Shown here in pieces: positions 25,700-33,213 of a stretch of DNA of 64,000 nt. The notes under the pieces were generated by a model. The model worked only from the letters and a program-made list of their open reading frames with translations. It did not search any database and was not told where the DNA came from. Made by a program: the position numbers and the translations under genes. Source of the stretch: a virus; the IMG/VR virus record IMGVR_UViG_3300025919_000136, positions 1-64,000 of that record; one strand, written 5' to 3'. Each line of letters opens with the position of its first letter. Position 1 is the first letter of the stretch.

Positions 25700-25993
25700 C
25701 TATCCATTCTGGTAAATCTGAATGTTGATGAAGTCGCGACTGACACCCTCACGCTCCAGTTCGTTGCCGGGATTGGCGTGACCCGACATCGAAACGCTGT
25801 AGGAATGGTCTCCTCCGCCCAAGGCGGTGCTCCTAAGAATCTCATAAACGGCACGCTTGGCACTCGCCGCCGCTGCGTCGCGCTCAGTCGGGCAGTCCGT
25901 GTTGCCCAACACTTCGGCGTCCATAATGGTCGCCTCTAGTGCCTCGACAGGAACCGTCCCTTTCGGGATTGTTACGCTTGCACTCCAACTCAT
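25700..25993 (-). CDS. Hypothetical 97-residue protein
   Basis: The ATG at 25993 has a perfect GGAGGT five bases upstream. The N-terminal half is Ala-rich and helical, around E-A-L-E-A-T-I-M-D-A-E-V. The C-terminus is beta-like (S-Y-S-V-S-M-S-G-H, then F-I-N-I-Q-I-Y-Q-N-G). No family was recognised. Confidence 0.65.
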   Translation of the reverse strand: MSWSASVTIPKGTVPVEALEATIMDAEVLGNTDCPTERDAAAASAKRAVYEILRSTALGGGDHSYSVSMSGHANPGNELEREGVSRDFINIQIYQNG

Positions 25994-26004
25994 AAACACC
26001 TCCG

Positions 26005-26208
26005 TTACAACCTTCTCAACCTCTCTCGCAACACACCCTCAACCGCCGCCACGCTCAGTTCCTCGCGCTCCGCGATGTCAAAGATGGTATCACCCGACAG
26101 AAACCGCTCAACGACTCTGCGATTGACTGAAGGCGCTACGCGTGTCAGTTGCGATAAGTCCCAGTCCGACTCGTCCATCTCGTGAGTGAGCCAGTCACCT
26201 GCGGTCAT
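26005..26208 (-). CDS. Small helix-turn-helix protein
   Basis: From ATG 26208 it has 67 residues. Residues 35-62 (V-V-E-R-F-L-S-G-D-T-I-F-D-I-A-E-R-E-E-L-S, split by turns) read like a sigma-4 or HTH_23 type helix-turn-helix ending in a basic helix. It could regulate the phage's own promoters; no target is known. It overlaps its upstream neighbour by 14 bases. Confidence 0.62.
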   Translation of the reverse strand: MTAGDWLTHEMDESDWDLSQLTRVAPSVNRRVVERFLSGDTIFDIAEREELSVAAVEGVLRERLRRL

Positions 26209-26407
26209 ATTGCGCTCCGTGCATTGCGCCAGACACCACCAGATAGGGCGAGTTGCGGTGACTTTCCTCAATCCACTGAGCCGATGCCGCCCCCATCTCA
26301 ATCAGCGCGGCCTGAATTGCCTCCCGCGCGGCTTTCTCGTGCTCCTGCGGTAGCCCCAACTCAATCATTTTTTCCAATAGGATTTTTGTCCGTTCTGTGT
26401 AATCCAT
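26195..26407 (-). CDS. Hypothetical helical protein
   Basis: The ATG at 26407 (M-D-Y-T-E-R-T) has GGAG nine bases upstream, giving 70 residues. Two amphipathic helices (I-L-L-E-K-M-I-E-L-G and A-A-R-E-A-I-Q-A-A-L-I-E-M-G) dominate. It has no membrane segment and no known motif. Confidence 0.58.
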   Translation of the reverse strand: MDYTERTKILLEKMIELGLPQEHEKAAREAIQAALIEMGAASAQWIEESHRNSPYLVVSGAMHGAQYDRR

Positions 26408-26455
26408 TGCAGTCATCTCCATATGGTTTTGCAGCAACCATACTGCGTGTTCGTC

Positions 26456-26665
26456 TTACCGTGCTCCCCAAACCTCGTCCACACGCTCGACACAGGCGTC
26501 TGTCACCTGTACCCAACGATGCCCATACAGCCAGCCGCCCACCTTGGCCCAACGTCCACCACGATTTCGGCGATACCACCGCAACTGCGACGGCTCAATA
26601 CCAAACAGCGGACCTATTAGCTGTATAATAAGGTACACTAAGATAACGTTTATGATAAACTTCAT
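26456..26665 (-). CDS. Membrane protein, W-Y-R-R family, copy 1
   Basis: In this 69-residue protein residues 3-24 form one transmembrane helix and the rest is a basic tail with W-Y-R-R-N-R-G-G-R-W-A-K and H-R-W-V-Q-V-T-D. The same tail occurs in the gene at 33013-33213, so the two are paralogues. The tail probably faces the cytoplasm. Unknown role at the host membrane. Confidence 0.7.
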   Translation of the reverse strand: MKFIINVILVYLIIQLIGPLFGIEPSQLRWYRRNRGGRWAKVGGWLYGHRWVQVTDACVERVDEVWGAR

Positions 26666-26671
26666 TTAGTG

Positions 26672-28030
26672 TTAGTCTACCGTCGCTACCAAATCTCCGT
26701 CCAACTCTGGGAACACATGCTCCCGCGTCGTCAGGTTAACAGGGTCCTTGTAGGCGCAGAGGCGAAGGTATTCGCAGGGACGGTTCCACATCTGGCAGGC
26801 GCCTGAGTTGCGGTAGGTGCCTTCGTTGGAATTGGCCCAACGATATAGGTGGGCCATCATACGGGTGAGGTCGCGAGCGGCCCATTCGTCCAGTTCATCA
26901 GGCGTGATGGATACGTTATAGCGAACGAAGTATTCTTCTGGACGAGACTGGACGTCCGCCGTGATGCGGTCGCAGAAATCGTCGAGGGACTCCTTCACCT
27001 TCTGACGAAGCATGGGGCGCTTCACGATGTTATACAGCACTCCACGCGGAGTCTCGCCGTAGGTTTGTTTCATCGCCCACAGATACAGCATGACTTGCAG
27101 TTCGAAGTTCAGCCGGTCGGACAGGGACTGCTCATCAATGTAAGATTTCGTCTTGGTCTCGAAGAGCCACAAGTGGCCTGTAGGGGCCTCGGTGGTGGGG
27201 GCGGAGCGGAATACCCCGTCATACTTGCCACGAACGGGGAAGGTAACTAGGTTCTGTGGCCCGTTGAACGGATAGGTGAAGTTTACGTCACCAGGACCAA
27301 TTTTATATGTATAGGAAACACGGAAGGTCCGCTCCAGATCTACCCAGTTCAATTCGCGGAAGTCCGTCTCCCAATGGCGGAAGTACATCCGTAGCATAAC
27401 CTTCGCCAAGGAACAGTTTACCTCGAGGGCGATGAGTTCCGTGGGCGAAGCCGTCCCCTGCAGGAGGGCTTCACGGTCCGTCTGGTAGATCTGAATGATG
27501 GCATCTTCCACGAACGAGTCCATGTTGGTGATGAAGAACTCCGGAACGTATTCCGTTTGGGTGTCGTTGGCTTCCGCCTTCGCCAATCCGTAGACGTTAT
27601 CTAGGGCGCGGTGGAATACATCGCCGAAGGCTAAGGCTCCGGACTTGCTTGGGCTGGATAGGCCCTGCTTCATTTTGATTGCCGCTTTTTCTGGGCAGAG
27701 TGCCACAAGGGCAAGTAGTCCTTGCGTCACACCATCGCGGGTTAGTTGCCAGAAGTCGGTGGGCGGTTGGGTGGAGGTTATCGGTAATGTAGTAAGGAAC
27801 GTCTTCGATCCGTCGGAGGCGTAGTATTGCGAGCCGAGAGCCACTTTGTCTAGTATTTCGAGTTCTTCGCGCTGATCATCAACTCCGAAGAACTCCGCTT
27901 GGCTAGCCACCACTATAGGGTCCGGCGTGCCAACCGTCGCAGCCACGAGGTCCATGGCTTCCTTAGCGGAGAGACCGTCCAGGTTGGGCTGTCCGGTTGG
28001 TTGGGTCGAGCGGACTTTAACTTTAGCCAC
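26672..28030 (-). CDS. PD-(D/E)XK nuclease with Fe-S-like cysteines (RecB/Cas4-like)
   Basis: The GTG at 28030 (V-A-K-V-K-V) overlaps the upstream TAA and gives 452 residues. The nuclease core reads G-K-Y-D-G-V-F followed by L-F-E-T-K-T-K, then a Gln-containing motif (L-Q-V-M-L-Y-L-W-A). A Cys early (A-L-C-P-E-K) and three near the C-terminus (G-A-C, R-P-C, R-L-C) match the split iron-sulfur pattern of AddB/Cas4. It probably resects ends for the Sak4-like recombinase. An R copy at 27681 lies beside the first Cys. Confidence 0.82.
   Translation of the reverse strand: MAKVKVRSTQPTGQPNLDGLSAKEAMDLVAATVGTPDPIVVASQAEFFGVDDQREELEILDKVALGSQYYASDGSKTFLTTLPITSTQPPTDFWQLTRDGVTQGLLALVALCPEKAAIKMKQGLSSPSKSGALAFGDVFHRALDNVYGLAKAEANDTQTEYVPEFFITNMDSFVEDAIIQIYQTDREALLQGTASPTELIALEVNCSLAKVMLRMYFRHWETDFRELNWVDLERTFRVSYTYKIGPGDVNFTYPFNGPQNLVTFPVRGKYDGVFRSAPTTEAPTGHLWLFETKTKSYIDEQSLSDRLNFELQVMLYLWAMKQTYGETPRGVLYNIVKRPMLRQKVKESLDDFCDRITADVQSRPEEYFVRYNVSITPDELDEWAARDLTRMMAHLYRWANSNEGTYRNSGACQMWNRPCEYLRLCAYKDPVNLTTREHVFPELDGDLVATVD
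27681..27706 (-). repeat. R copy in the nuclease gene
   Basis: GCCGCTTTTTCTGGGCAGAG is a reversed variant like that at 20515. It encodes the stretch with the first iron-sulfur-type Cys (A-L-C-P-E-K-A-A), which makes neutrality of the insertion doubtful. Confidence 0.55.
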
Positions 28031-28301
28031 GATTCTCGCCTGCCTTTGTAAACTGTGCTCTGAATTCTTCAAGGTCAGCTAGCTCCAAACCTAACGAATT
28101 ACCAATTCCTTGCCACTTCTCGGATATTCGCTTAACCGTCGCTGGAGATTGTTTAAGCCCACGGACGTAGGCATAATCTATTACGGAGTAGATGCCGAAC
28201 TCTGGTATTGCTAACTGCAACCCAACACGATAGTCGGTGTCGTCGTGCTCGACATACTGAATAATCCGCAATTCTCTATCTACGTTATTGTCAGTTGCCA
28301 T
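28023..28301 (-). CDS. Hypothetical acidic protein
   Basis: This 92-residue protein is beta then helical. D-D-T-D-Y-R-V-G-L-Q-L-A-I-P-E-F-G-I and a C-terminal helix with K-W-Q-G-I-G-N-S-L-G are visible but match no family I know. It overlaps both neighbours, indicating one mRNA. Confidence 0.62.
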   Translation of the reverse strand: MATDNNVDRELRIIQYVEHDDTDYRVGLQLAIPEFGIYSVIDYAYVRGLKQSPATVKRISEKWQGIGNSLGLELADLEEFRAQFTKAGENRG

Positions 28302-28623
28302 TAGATTGATTATTCACCAGCTGTTCAATACGTACGTTACCTTCGTCGGTGAGTGGATTCCACCACAGGACCATACCAGGGTCTTCTCCATTCAGGAACT
28401 GCAACACGTCTTCAATGGCGCGTTCGTACCCATTATCGAAGCCTTGCTTCATACAAGTACCAGGGTGTCCGCTATTATAGTGCTTCGAGGTCACTAATTG
28501 TACTTCGATCAGCACTTCTCGCAGCTTTACCTTTAACTCCGTAACCTTCGTTGTAGGCGGGGGCGGAGTAGGCGGTGGTTTCGGTGGGTATACGCCTCCG
28601 GGCGGCGGGTTGTATATCTTCAT
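28291..28623 (-). CDS. Hypothetical protein with Pro-rich N-terminus
   Basis: This 110-residue protein starts with a proline-rich stretch (P-P-P-G-G-V-Y-P-P-K-P-P-P), then a helical domain containing H-Y-N-S-G-H-P-G-T-C and F-D-N-G-Y-E-R-A-I-E-D-V. The helical part resembles phage proteins with a conserved G-F-D-x-G-Y/E-A motif. The function is unknown. Confidence 0.62.
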   Translation of the reverse strand: MKIYNPPPGGVYPPKPPPTPPPPTTKVTELKVKLREVLIEVQLVTSKHYNSGHPGTCMKQGFDNGYERAIEDVLQFLNGEDPGMVLWWNPLTDEGNVRIEQLVNNQSNGN

Positions 28624-28838
28624 TCGGAGGTAATTCGCTTCCTGGAAACCACTTTATATTGATCGGGGCGGAGCACCATACGGTAGCCTTTCATCACGAC
28701 TTCTACTGAACCGTTCGCTAGAAGCTGCTTAACCTGGTACTCCGACCCCTTCCAGAAAAGCTGCTCGTTCCGGCGAACATTGCAGCGGAGTTGGATACGA
28801 GTTGGAACCCTACGAAGTATGGGGACTGGTTGTGCCAT
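28620..28838 (-). CDS. Small basic hypothetical protein
   Basis: This 72-residue protein (many Arg, Lys) has an alternating hydrophobic pattern suggesting a small beta-barrel (Y-Q-V-K-Q-L-L-A-N-G-S-V-E-V). It may bind nucleic acid. The stop overlaps the next start (ATGA-like). Confidence 0.6.
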   Translation of the reverse strand: MAQPVPILRRVPTRIQLRCNVRRNEQLFWKGSEYQVKQLLANGSVEVVMKGYRMVLRPDQYKVVSRKRITSE

Positions 28839-28889
28839 TCTAAATTATCCCTCTTTCAGCGGCCTTTGAGGGGCCTTTCAGAAAATAGA

Positions 28890-29186
28890 TTATGAGTTAT
28901 TTTGATACTTGTTGGCGTGGTGCGGCGTATGTAGAAACTTTCTACGCAAGCGAGCCGTAGCGTCCGCTTGATAGCGGGCGCGTTGCGCCTCAGGCACCAC
29001 GTTCGCCAACGCCTCGGTGGATTGCTTGGGTTGATCCAGCTGCCAAGCTGCAATTACCATCGCCACGGCTTGATCTTGGGTGTAGCGAAGCGTACGTAAG
29101 CAGTTCAGTATGGATTGTATGTCCTCCGCCGTATAAAGCGGTGCGGTGTGGCGGGCCAGTTTAATCGCCGTTCGTGAGAGGTTCAT
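28890..29186 (-). CDS. Hypothetical helical protein
   Basis: This 98-residue protein is mainly helical, with a hydrophobic centre (A-V-A-M-V-I-A-A-W-Q-L-D) and a basic C-terminus rich in Arg and His. No family was recognised. The start lies inside the end of the upstream gene. Confidence 0.6.
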   Translation of the reverse strand: MNLSRTAIKLARHTAPLYTAEDIQSILNCLRTLRYTQDQAVAMVIAAWQLDQPKQSTEALANVVPEAQRARYQADATARLRRKFLHTPHHANKYQNNS

Positions 29187-29742
29187 GGTTAATTGGTGGA
29201 GTTGTAGAAGAGAGATCTTCGGTTAGCTTGTCGCCGGGGATAGGTTCGTAGCGGATGGGGTCTTGGTCTAGGAACTTACTGGTGAAGCTACCGATGATTG
29301 GGTCTGGTATCCGAACGGGTTGAACTTTGTACTTCGGATATCGAACCTTCACTCCTGTTTGCAAGTTCCACGTTTCAAAGTACTCTCTATACTCCAGCAC
29401 CACGTGCACGTTATCCAGCCACGGACACAGCACCACTTCGATCGGGCGAAGGTAACTGGTGGGTTTGGACGGAGCGGTTCGTTCCTCAAGCATCGAGAGA
29501 AGATGGTGGTTCAACCGTACGGAGAGCGGGATGGTGTCGGCTATATGGCGGAGTTCCTCCATCCTCGTGTGCAAGTCGGCGAAGGTTATATGCGGAGTTG
29601 GTGCGGCGGAAGCCGTGGTAGCATTTAGGGCGAACAGACCGGATGGCGAATCGGTGGTAGGACGGATACCAACGAATTCGGCAAACTCCGCCGGTACGAC
29701 TGGCTTAGGTGGTGTAGTTGGTGTAGTTAGTTCAGAGTTCAT
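29161..29742 (-). CDS. Hypothetical protein, Pro/Thr-rich ends
   Basis: From the second ATG (29742) it has 193 residues. The N- and C-termini are Pro/Thr-rich, and the centre is helical (T-R-M-E-E-L-R-H-I-A-D-T) then beta. No motif was recognised. Low-complexity Pro/Thr tails recur in many proteins from 29 to 44 kb and seem a trait of this region. Confidence 0.6.
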   Translation of the reverse strand: MNSELTTPTTPPKPVVPAEFAEFVGIRPTTDSPSGLFALNATTASAAPTPHITFADLHTRMEELRHIADTIPLSVRLNHHLLSMLEERTAPSKPTSYLRPIEVVLCPWLDNVHVVLEYREYFETWNLQTGVKVRYPKYKVQPVRIPDPIIGSFTSKFLDQDPIRYEPIPGDKLTEDLSSTTPPINHEPLTNGD

Positions 29743-30037
29743 TGTTTGTAGCAAACCTTTCCATTCGTTCTATCTCTTCCATCGTCTGCGCGATGGGACC
29801 GGAGAAACCCAGGTATTGGTCCGGGGCTGCAGGTGACACCCATACAGTAATGCCAGCCTGAGCAAGATCTATCAAAGTTTCGCGCCACTGATCTGGGCAG
29901 GATACCCATGCATTCAACGACACTACAATCATACCTTCCGGTGGCGGGTCGCTGGGGCGGACGGGTATGAGTTGCCTCAGCTTGCCCATCGTGAGCAGGC
30001 CGATTTCGCGGGTGTGGTTCGGGTCGAAGAAGGGCAT
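29732..30037 (-). CDS. Hypothetical protein
   Basis: This 101-residue protein contains M-I-V-V-S-L-N-A-W-V-S-C-P-D-Q-W and A-G-I-T-V-W-V-S, an alternating strand-helix pattern like a small Rossmann-type half. No catalytic motif is visible. It lies three bases after the UDG stop. Confidence 0.58.
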   Translation of the reverse strand: MPFFDPNHTREIGLLTMGKLRQLIPVRPSDPPPEGMIVVSLNAWVSCPDQWRETLIDLAQAGITVWVSPAAPDQYLGFSGPIAQTMEEIERMERFATNNEL

Positions 30038-30040
30038 TGG

Positions 30041-30688
30041 TTACTGAGAACCTTTCGGTAGTGCAGCTGGCGGCATTGGCCCTGGAGCCATCGCTTCGCG
30101 GAGGTCTTCCACGTATTGCGCCTTGGCTGCTTCAAGGTCCAGTTGGCGGACCACCCACGACGGATGCCGCACGGCACGCAGGCGGAAAGTATGGCCGGAC
30201 AGCTTGGCAATATGCGGAGCATAGTCCAGCGGAACTTTGCCAGTTACGATGATTATCTTCGGTTGGAGCAGGCGCACGAGTTCGGTTAGGCGCGGTGCGC
30301 ATGCCTCGATTTCGTTATGGTCTGGGGCGCGGTTCGCTGGATGACTAGGGCGGAGCGCCCACGGACGGCAAGCCAGCAGATTCGTCAGGGTATACGGGGA
30401 CGTATTCCCTGTAGCCGCAATGCACTCCCGCAACAGCTGCCCTGCCGGGCCTACGAAGGGCCGTCCAAGGACGTTCTCCCCCACTCCAGGCCCCTCGCCG
30501 ATGAACATGAATGGTGGGCGTAGATTGGCGTAGAACGGTGTAGCATTGGTGGCTGGGTCGGGGGGCACCACAATTTCGAACAGTACATGATGCTTCGCGG
30601 AGGCTCCCAACGGGCATCGTTGGCAGGTAGACCACTCCTGGACGAGTGGTTCGAGGATAGGCAGGGAGCAAATGGAGGTGTCTGGCAT
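30041..30688 (-). CDS. Family 4-like uracil-DNA glycosylase
   Basis: This 215-residue protein matches UDG family 4: C-Q-R-C near residue 18, G-E-G-P-G with G-R-P-F-V-G-P-A-G-Q-L-L, two further Cys (L-L-A-C-R-P, E-A-C-A-P), and a C-terminal R-H-P-S-W. The four Cys should hold a 4Fe-4S cluster. It excises uracil from DNA. Carriage by a phage suggests repair of deaminated C, and argues against a uracil-substituted genome. Confidence 0.88.
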   Translation of the reverse strand: MPDTSICSLPILEPLVQEWSTCQRCPLGASAKHHVLFEIVVPPDPATNATPFYANLRPPFMFIGEGPGVGENVLGRPFVGPAGQLLRECIAATGNTSPYTLTNLLACRPWALRPSHPANRAPDHNEIEACAPRLTELVRLLQPKIIIVTGKVPLDYAPHIAKLSGHTFRLRAVRHPSWVVRQLDLEAAKAQYVEDLREAMAPGPMPPAALPKGSQ

Positions 30689-30696
30689 TAGATGAT

Positions 30697-30912
30697 TTAT
30701 GGTTCCTTTGATCTATGGTGAATAATTCCACTTTTAGTAATGTAGGATGCAAATAGTGGATTTGGACTGACAGGAGTACGTCTCACACCCTCCATTGTCT
30801 GTGCTGCTTTGACAGCTTTGTTACTCAGTAACCTCATACAGTATGGGCACATCGTCGGATTGGATACAACCGGTTCGAACTCCTTGCTGCACGATGGATG
30901 AGGACATGTCAT
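30697..30912 (-). CDS. Small zinc-finger protein
   Basis: This 71-residue protein has C-P-H-P-S-C and C-P-Y-C separated by 14 residues, giving a probable zinc ribbon. The C-terminus is basic with no recognised fold. It overlaps the upstream gene by one base (TAATG). Confidence 0.68.
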   Translation of the reverse strand: MTCPHPSCSKEFEPVVSNPTMCPYCMRLLSNKAVKAAQTMEGVRRTPVSPNPLFASYITKSGIIHHRSKEP

Positions 30913-31196
30913 TAGATTGGTTCGTAGGACTGGGCGAATTCGTCTGGAGTTAGGACTCCAAAATGCCTACCTTCTACATGTTGAACTACCCAGTAGTCCG
31001 GTGGGATTTCTAGTGTGTCGGTTCCCAGCTGAATCACGAACATACCATTGTCGTGTGCGAACACCGCGCCGAAAGTCTCCGGAGCACGATAGAACCGATC
31101 GCGGAACCACGTTGGCCATTCCAAGTGAGCGTTCGCTTCGTACTTCATCTGGAAGGCTTCAACTTCGATTGGGCGATGGCGGTACTTATTCACCAT
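30912..31196 (-). CDS. Phage protein of the K-Y-R-x-x-P family
   Basis: From ATG 31196 it has 94 residues. M-V-N-K-Y-R-H-R-P-I-E-V-E-A-F-Q-M at the start and Y-W-V-V-Q-H ... V-L-T-P-D-E-F at the end are typical of a widespread small phage family (M-x-K-Y-R-K-K-P-V) of unknown function with a cupin-like or beta-sandwich feel. Confidence 0.75.
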   Translation of the reverse strand: MVNKYRHRPIEVEAFQMKYEANAHLEWPTWFRDRFYRAPETFGAVFAHDNGMFVIQLGTDTLEIPPDYWVVQHVEGRHFGVLTPDEFAQSYEPI

Positions 31197-31416
31197 TAGC
31201 TGGATCCTCTCCTCGATGATAGTTGTCGGCAAGCAACTGACGACGCAGAAACCCAGCGGCTCCCTCTAGGTACCTGACCCTCGGATACCCTACCACGAAC
31301 TCCGGCAGCCCAAGCGCCGCACAGCATCGTTCCTCCGCGAAGTGCTGCAAGCGGAGGAGCTCCTCCAGCGAAGGGGCATCCGGATTTAGTGGGATGAACT
31401 GGATTTGGATAGACAT
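31186..31416 (-). CDS. Hypothetical protein
   Basis: From ATG 31416, sharing bases with the upstream stop, it has 76 residues. The first strand is M-S-I-Q-I-Q-F-I-P, followed by helices with E-E-R-C-C-A-A-L-G. It has no known motif; kept for its exact stop-start overlaps on both sides. Confidence 0.6.
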   Translation of the reverse strand: MSIQIQFIPLNPDAPSLEELLRLQHFAEERCCAALGLPEFVVGYPRVRYLEGAAGFLRRQLLADNYHRGEDPANGE

Positions 31417-31646
31417 TAGGATTGCTTCGGTAATTGTAGCGGAACATTTGCCTCGCACCCTGGCGTCGGGCAGCCAATGTACCGCTTCAGGACCTTGTCG
31501 TGGTGGTCCTTCACTTCCACTACGCGCTGCGTATCGGTGGGTTCGATTTCGAACTGTGTGCCGCACTGGGGACAGGTACCAGTTGCGCCCACCAGGGGCG
31601 ATACGGATTTATGCTGGGAGATCTTGCCTGGCTTGGTGATTTTCAT
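31416..31646 (-). CDS. Small zinc-ribbon protein
   Basis: This 76-residue protein has C-P-Q-C-G-T near residue 25 and C-P-T-P-G-C near 59, giving a four-Cys zinc ribbon. The segment between carries D-T-Q-R-V-V-E-V-K-D. A nucleic-acid or protein adaptor role is likely but untested. Confidence 0.7.
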   Translation of the reverse strand: MKITKPGKISQHKSVSPLVGATGTCPQCGTQFEIEPTDTQRVVEVKDHHDKVLKRYIGCPTPGCEANVPLQLPKQS

Positions 31647-31652
31647 TTGATT

Positions 31653-31682
31653 TGGCCTTCCTCTGGGAGAGATGTCTCCGCG
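31653..31682 (-). repeat. R copy between two minus genes
   Basis: This full-length copy (GGCCTTCCTCTGGGAGAG variant) sits seven bases before the zinc-ribbon start and 22 bases after the next stop, thus in a leader. Confidence 0.85.
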
Positions 31683-31703
31683 AATAGTAAATACGAACAG
31701 TGG

Positions 31704-31907
31704 TCAGTTAACTACAATAATCGTCTTCTGCAGAACGGGTGTTGGCTTGCCGTTGGCTCCCCTGATGGCGAAGTAGCGGCCTTTGCCGGTGTAGTAAATG
31801 GAGAGTTGACCTTCGACTTCGACGGACTGCTTGCCGAAGAAGGGTACCGTCTTGGCGCGAATGGTGGTCTTTTGGTTGACGAGTTCTTCGAGTTGGTTCG
31901 TGGTCAT
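31704..31907 (-). CDS. Small hypothetical protein
   Basis: This 67-residue protein begins with a helix (M-T-T-N-Q-L-E-E-L-V-N-Q-K), then a beta domain with I-Y-Y-T-G-K-G-R-Y-F-A-I-R. It resembles small barrel folds but no family was assigned. Confidence 0.6.
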   Translation of the reverse strand: MTTNQLEELVNQKTTIRAKTVPFFGKQSVEVEGQLSIYYTGKGRYFAIRGANGKPTPVLQKTIIVVN

Positions 31908-32440
31908 GGGTTGGGCTTAGGCTTGGTCTGATCAAGTAGCGTAGCTACCTGTCCTAGTCGACGGGAGTTCCGCTCCAAGTCCTCGGTGATCTCGTGGATT
32001 GGGCGGAGTCCTATGTAGGTAGTAAGTGCGTCCTGGGTTTGCTGGGAGTTGATCACCATCCAGTAGTTGGGGCGGGTGATGGCGTCCAGCCCGGATAGTT
32101 TCTTCTTGAGTTCCGCGAAGGCTTCGAAGTAGTCGGTGAGTTCGGCGCGGAGTTGCTGAAGCTTATCGTGCAGAGACTCCTGCTCCGCTAGGAGTAGCGC
32201 CCGCTGGAGTATGGTGAGCGATTGTGGTTCGGTATTATCCGGATTGGTAATCGTGCTCTGCAGCCATTCGTGCATTGCGGAGTCGTAAGCGAGTTGAGCA
32301 GTTTCGTCTGCCTGGTAGTACTCCTGACAGGCTCCGGGCTGGTCCTGGAACTCCAACATGCACGACTGTAGGCGTTGCGCGGCTACGATGCGGCGTTGGT
32401 TGAGTTCGAGCAGGTCGTCGGGTAGTTTGGAGGTAGACAT
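31904..32440 (-). CDS. Hypothetical coiled-coil protein
   Basis: From ATG 32440 it has 178 residues. It is almost all helical, with heptad-like stretches (L-L-L-A-E-Q-E-S-L-H-D-K-L-Q-Q-L-R and F-A-E-L-K-K-K-L). It is likely a coiled coil. No family was recognised. Confidence 0.62.
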   Translation of the reverse strand: MSTSKLPDDLLELNQRRIVAAQRLQSCMLEFQDQPGACQEYYQADETAQLAYDSAMHEWLQSTITNPDNTEPQSLTILQRALLLAEQESLHDKLQQLRAELTDYFEAFAELKKKLSGLDAITRPNYWMVINSQQTQDALTTYIGLRPIHEITEDLERNSRRLGQVATLLDQTKPKPNP

Positions 32441-32444
32441 AATG

Positions 32445-32960
32445 TTAGTACTTCTTGCCACCTTCCTTGGCGCGAACGTGTGGCTTATGATCCTCGCGGA
32501 CGGAGTTGTAGGCCAACTTCTCCGCCATGATCTCCGGCAACTCCGGAGCATATTCGCCCGCTAGGTCGTAGATGCGAATGAGAGTATCCGCAAGTTCGCA
32601 AGCGAACATGGAGCGGTGGGGCAACTTGTCGTCGGGTAGACCCTTGCGGTGGCCTTCCATGGCCTCGGCGAGTTCGCTGACGGCAAGCATGAGCAGTTCG
32701 CCAATGTTGCGCTGAACGTATTCGCCAGTATGTGGGTCGTTCCACCAGCCGCAAGCGACGGCGTTGCCGTGGCATTGGGCGACTAGGATTTGGGTGGCAC
32801 CAGAGATCGCGACTGGATCCAGAGCGAAGGTTCCAGTAGAGGGATACGGCGCGGCTTCGAAGCGGTCGGTTTGGTAGAGCGGTTGCGGGGTGTTCGGATG
32901 ATCTGCTGGTGCGGACGGGTCGTTCAACGGAAGTCGGTGGATTTCTGGTTGGTTGGGCAT
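32445..32960 (-). CDS. MazG-like NTP pyrophosphohydrolase domain protein
   Basis: The ATG at 32960 has a strong AAAAGGAACC site and gives 171 residues; an upstream ATG (33026) is less likely. The domain reads N-I-G-E-L-L-M-L-A-V-S-E-L-A-E-A-M-E-G and later E-L-A-D-T-L-I-R-I-Y-D, the E-x2-E ... E-x2-D pattern of MazG-type enzymes. These remove pyrophosphate from (d)NTPs. It fits the large nucleotide-metabolism set of this phage. Confidence 0.8.
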   Translation of the reverse strand: MPNQPEIHRLPLNDPSAPADHPNTPQPLYQTDRFEAAPYPSTGTFALDPVAISGATQILVAQCHGNAVACGWWNDPHTGEYVQRNIGELLMLAVSELAEAMEGHRKGLPDDKLPHRSMFACELADTLIRIYDLAGEYAPELPEIMAEKLAYNSVREDHKPHVRAKEGGKKY

Positions 32961-33012
32961 CTCGGTTCCTTTTAAGTATTGTTCGCCTAAGTACTCTAAA
33001 TATGGCGAAGGT

Positions 33013-33213
33013 TCAGTATTGCTCATCTATTCGCTCCCGACACTGGTCGGTTACTCGGACCCAACGGTAGCCTGCAATACGACCTTGCAACTTGGCCCAA
33101 CGACCCCGCCTACGTCGGCGGTACCACTGGAACATCGATAGTTCCAAGCCTACGGACCAAGCGGTGGCGTATAGCAGAGCTATAGTAAATAGAATGCTGG
33201 CGATTGTGTTCAT
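33013..33213 (-). CDS. Membrane protein, W-Y-R-R family, copy 2
   Basis: This 66-residue protein has one transmembrane helix (residues 4-26) and a tail with W-Y-R-R-R-R-R-G-R-W-A-K and Y-R-W-V-R-V-T-D, paralogous to 26456-26665. The similarity is in the tail; the membrane helices differ. The duplication suggests the tail has a selected binding role. Confidence 0.7.
   Translation of the reverse strand: MNTIASILFTIALLYATAWSVGLELSMFQWYRRRRRGRWAKLQGRIAGYRWVRVTDQCRERIDEQY

Noticed and set aside
28842-28878. Possible promoter module before 28620-28838 (CCCCTCAAAG ... GATAAT)
   Set aside because: The -10-like bases lie only six bases from the start codon, which would make a leaderless mRNA, and the CGATC box is missing.
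30041-30688. Uracil-substituted genome
   Set aside because: A phage family-4 UDG would destroy such DNA, and no UDG inhibitor or dUTP-raising genes were seen.
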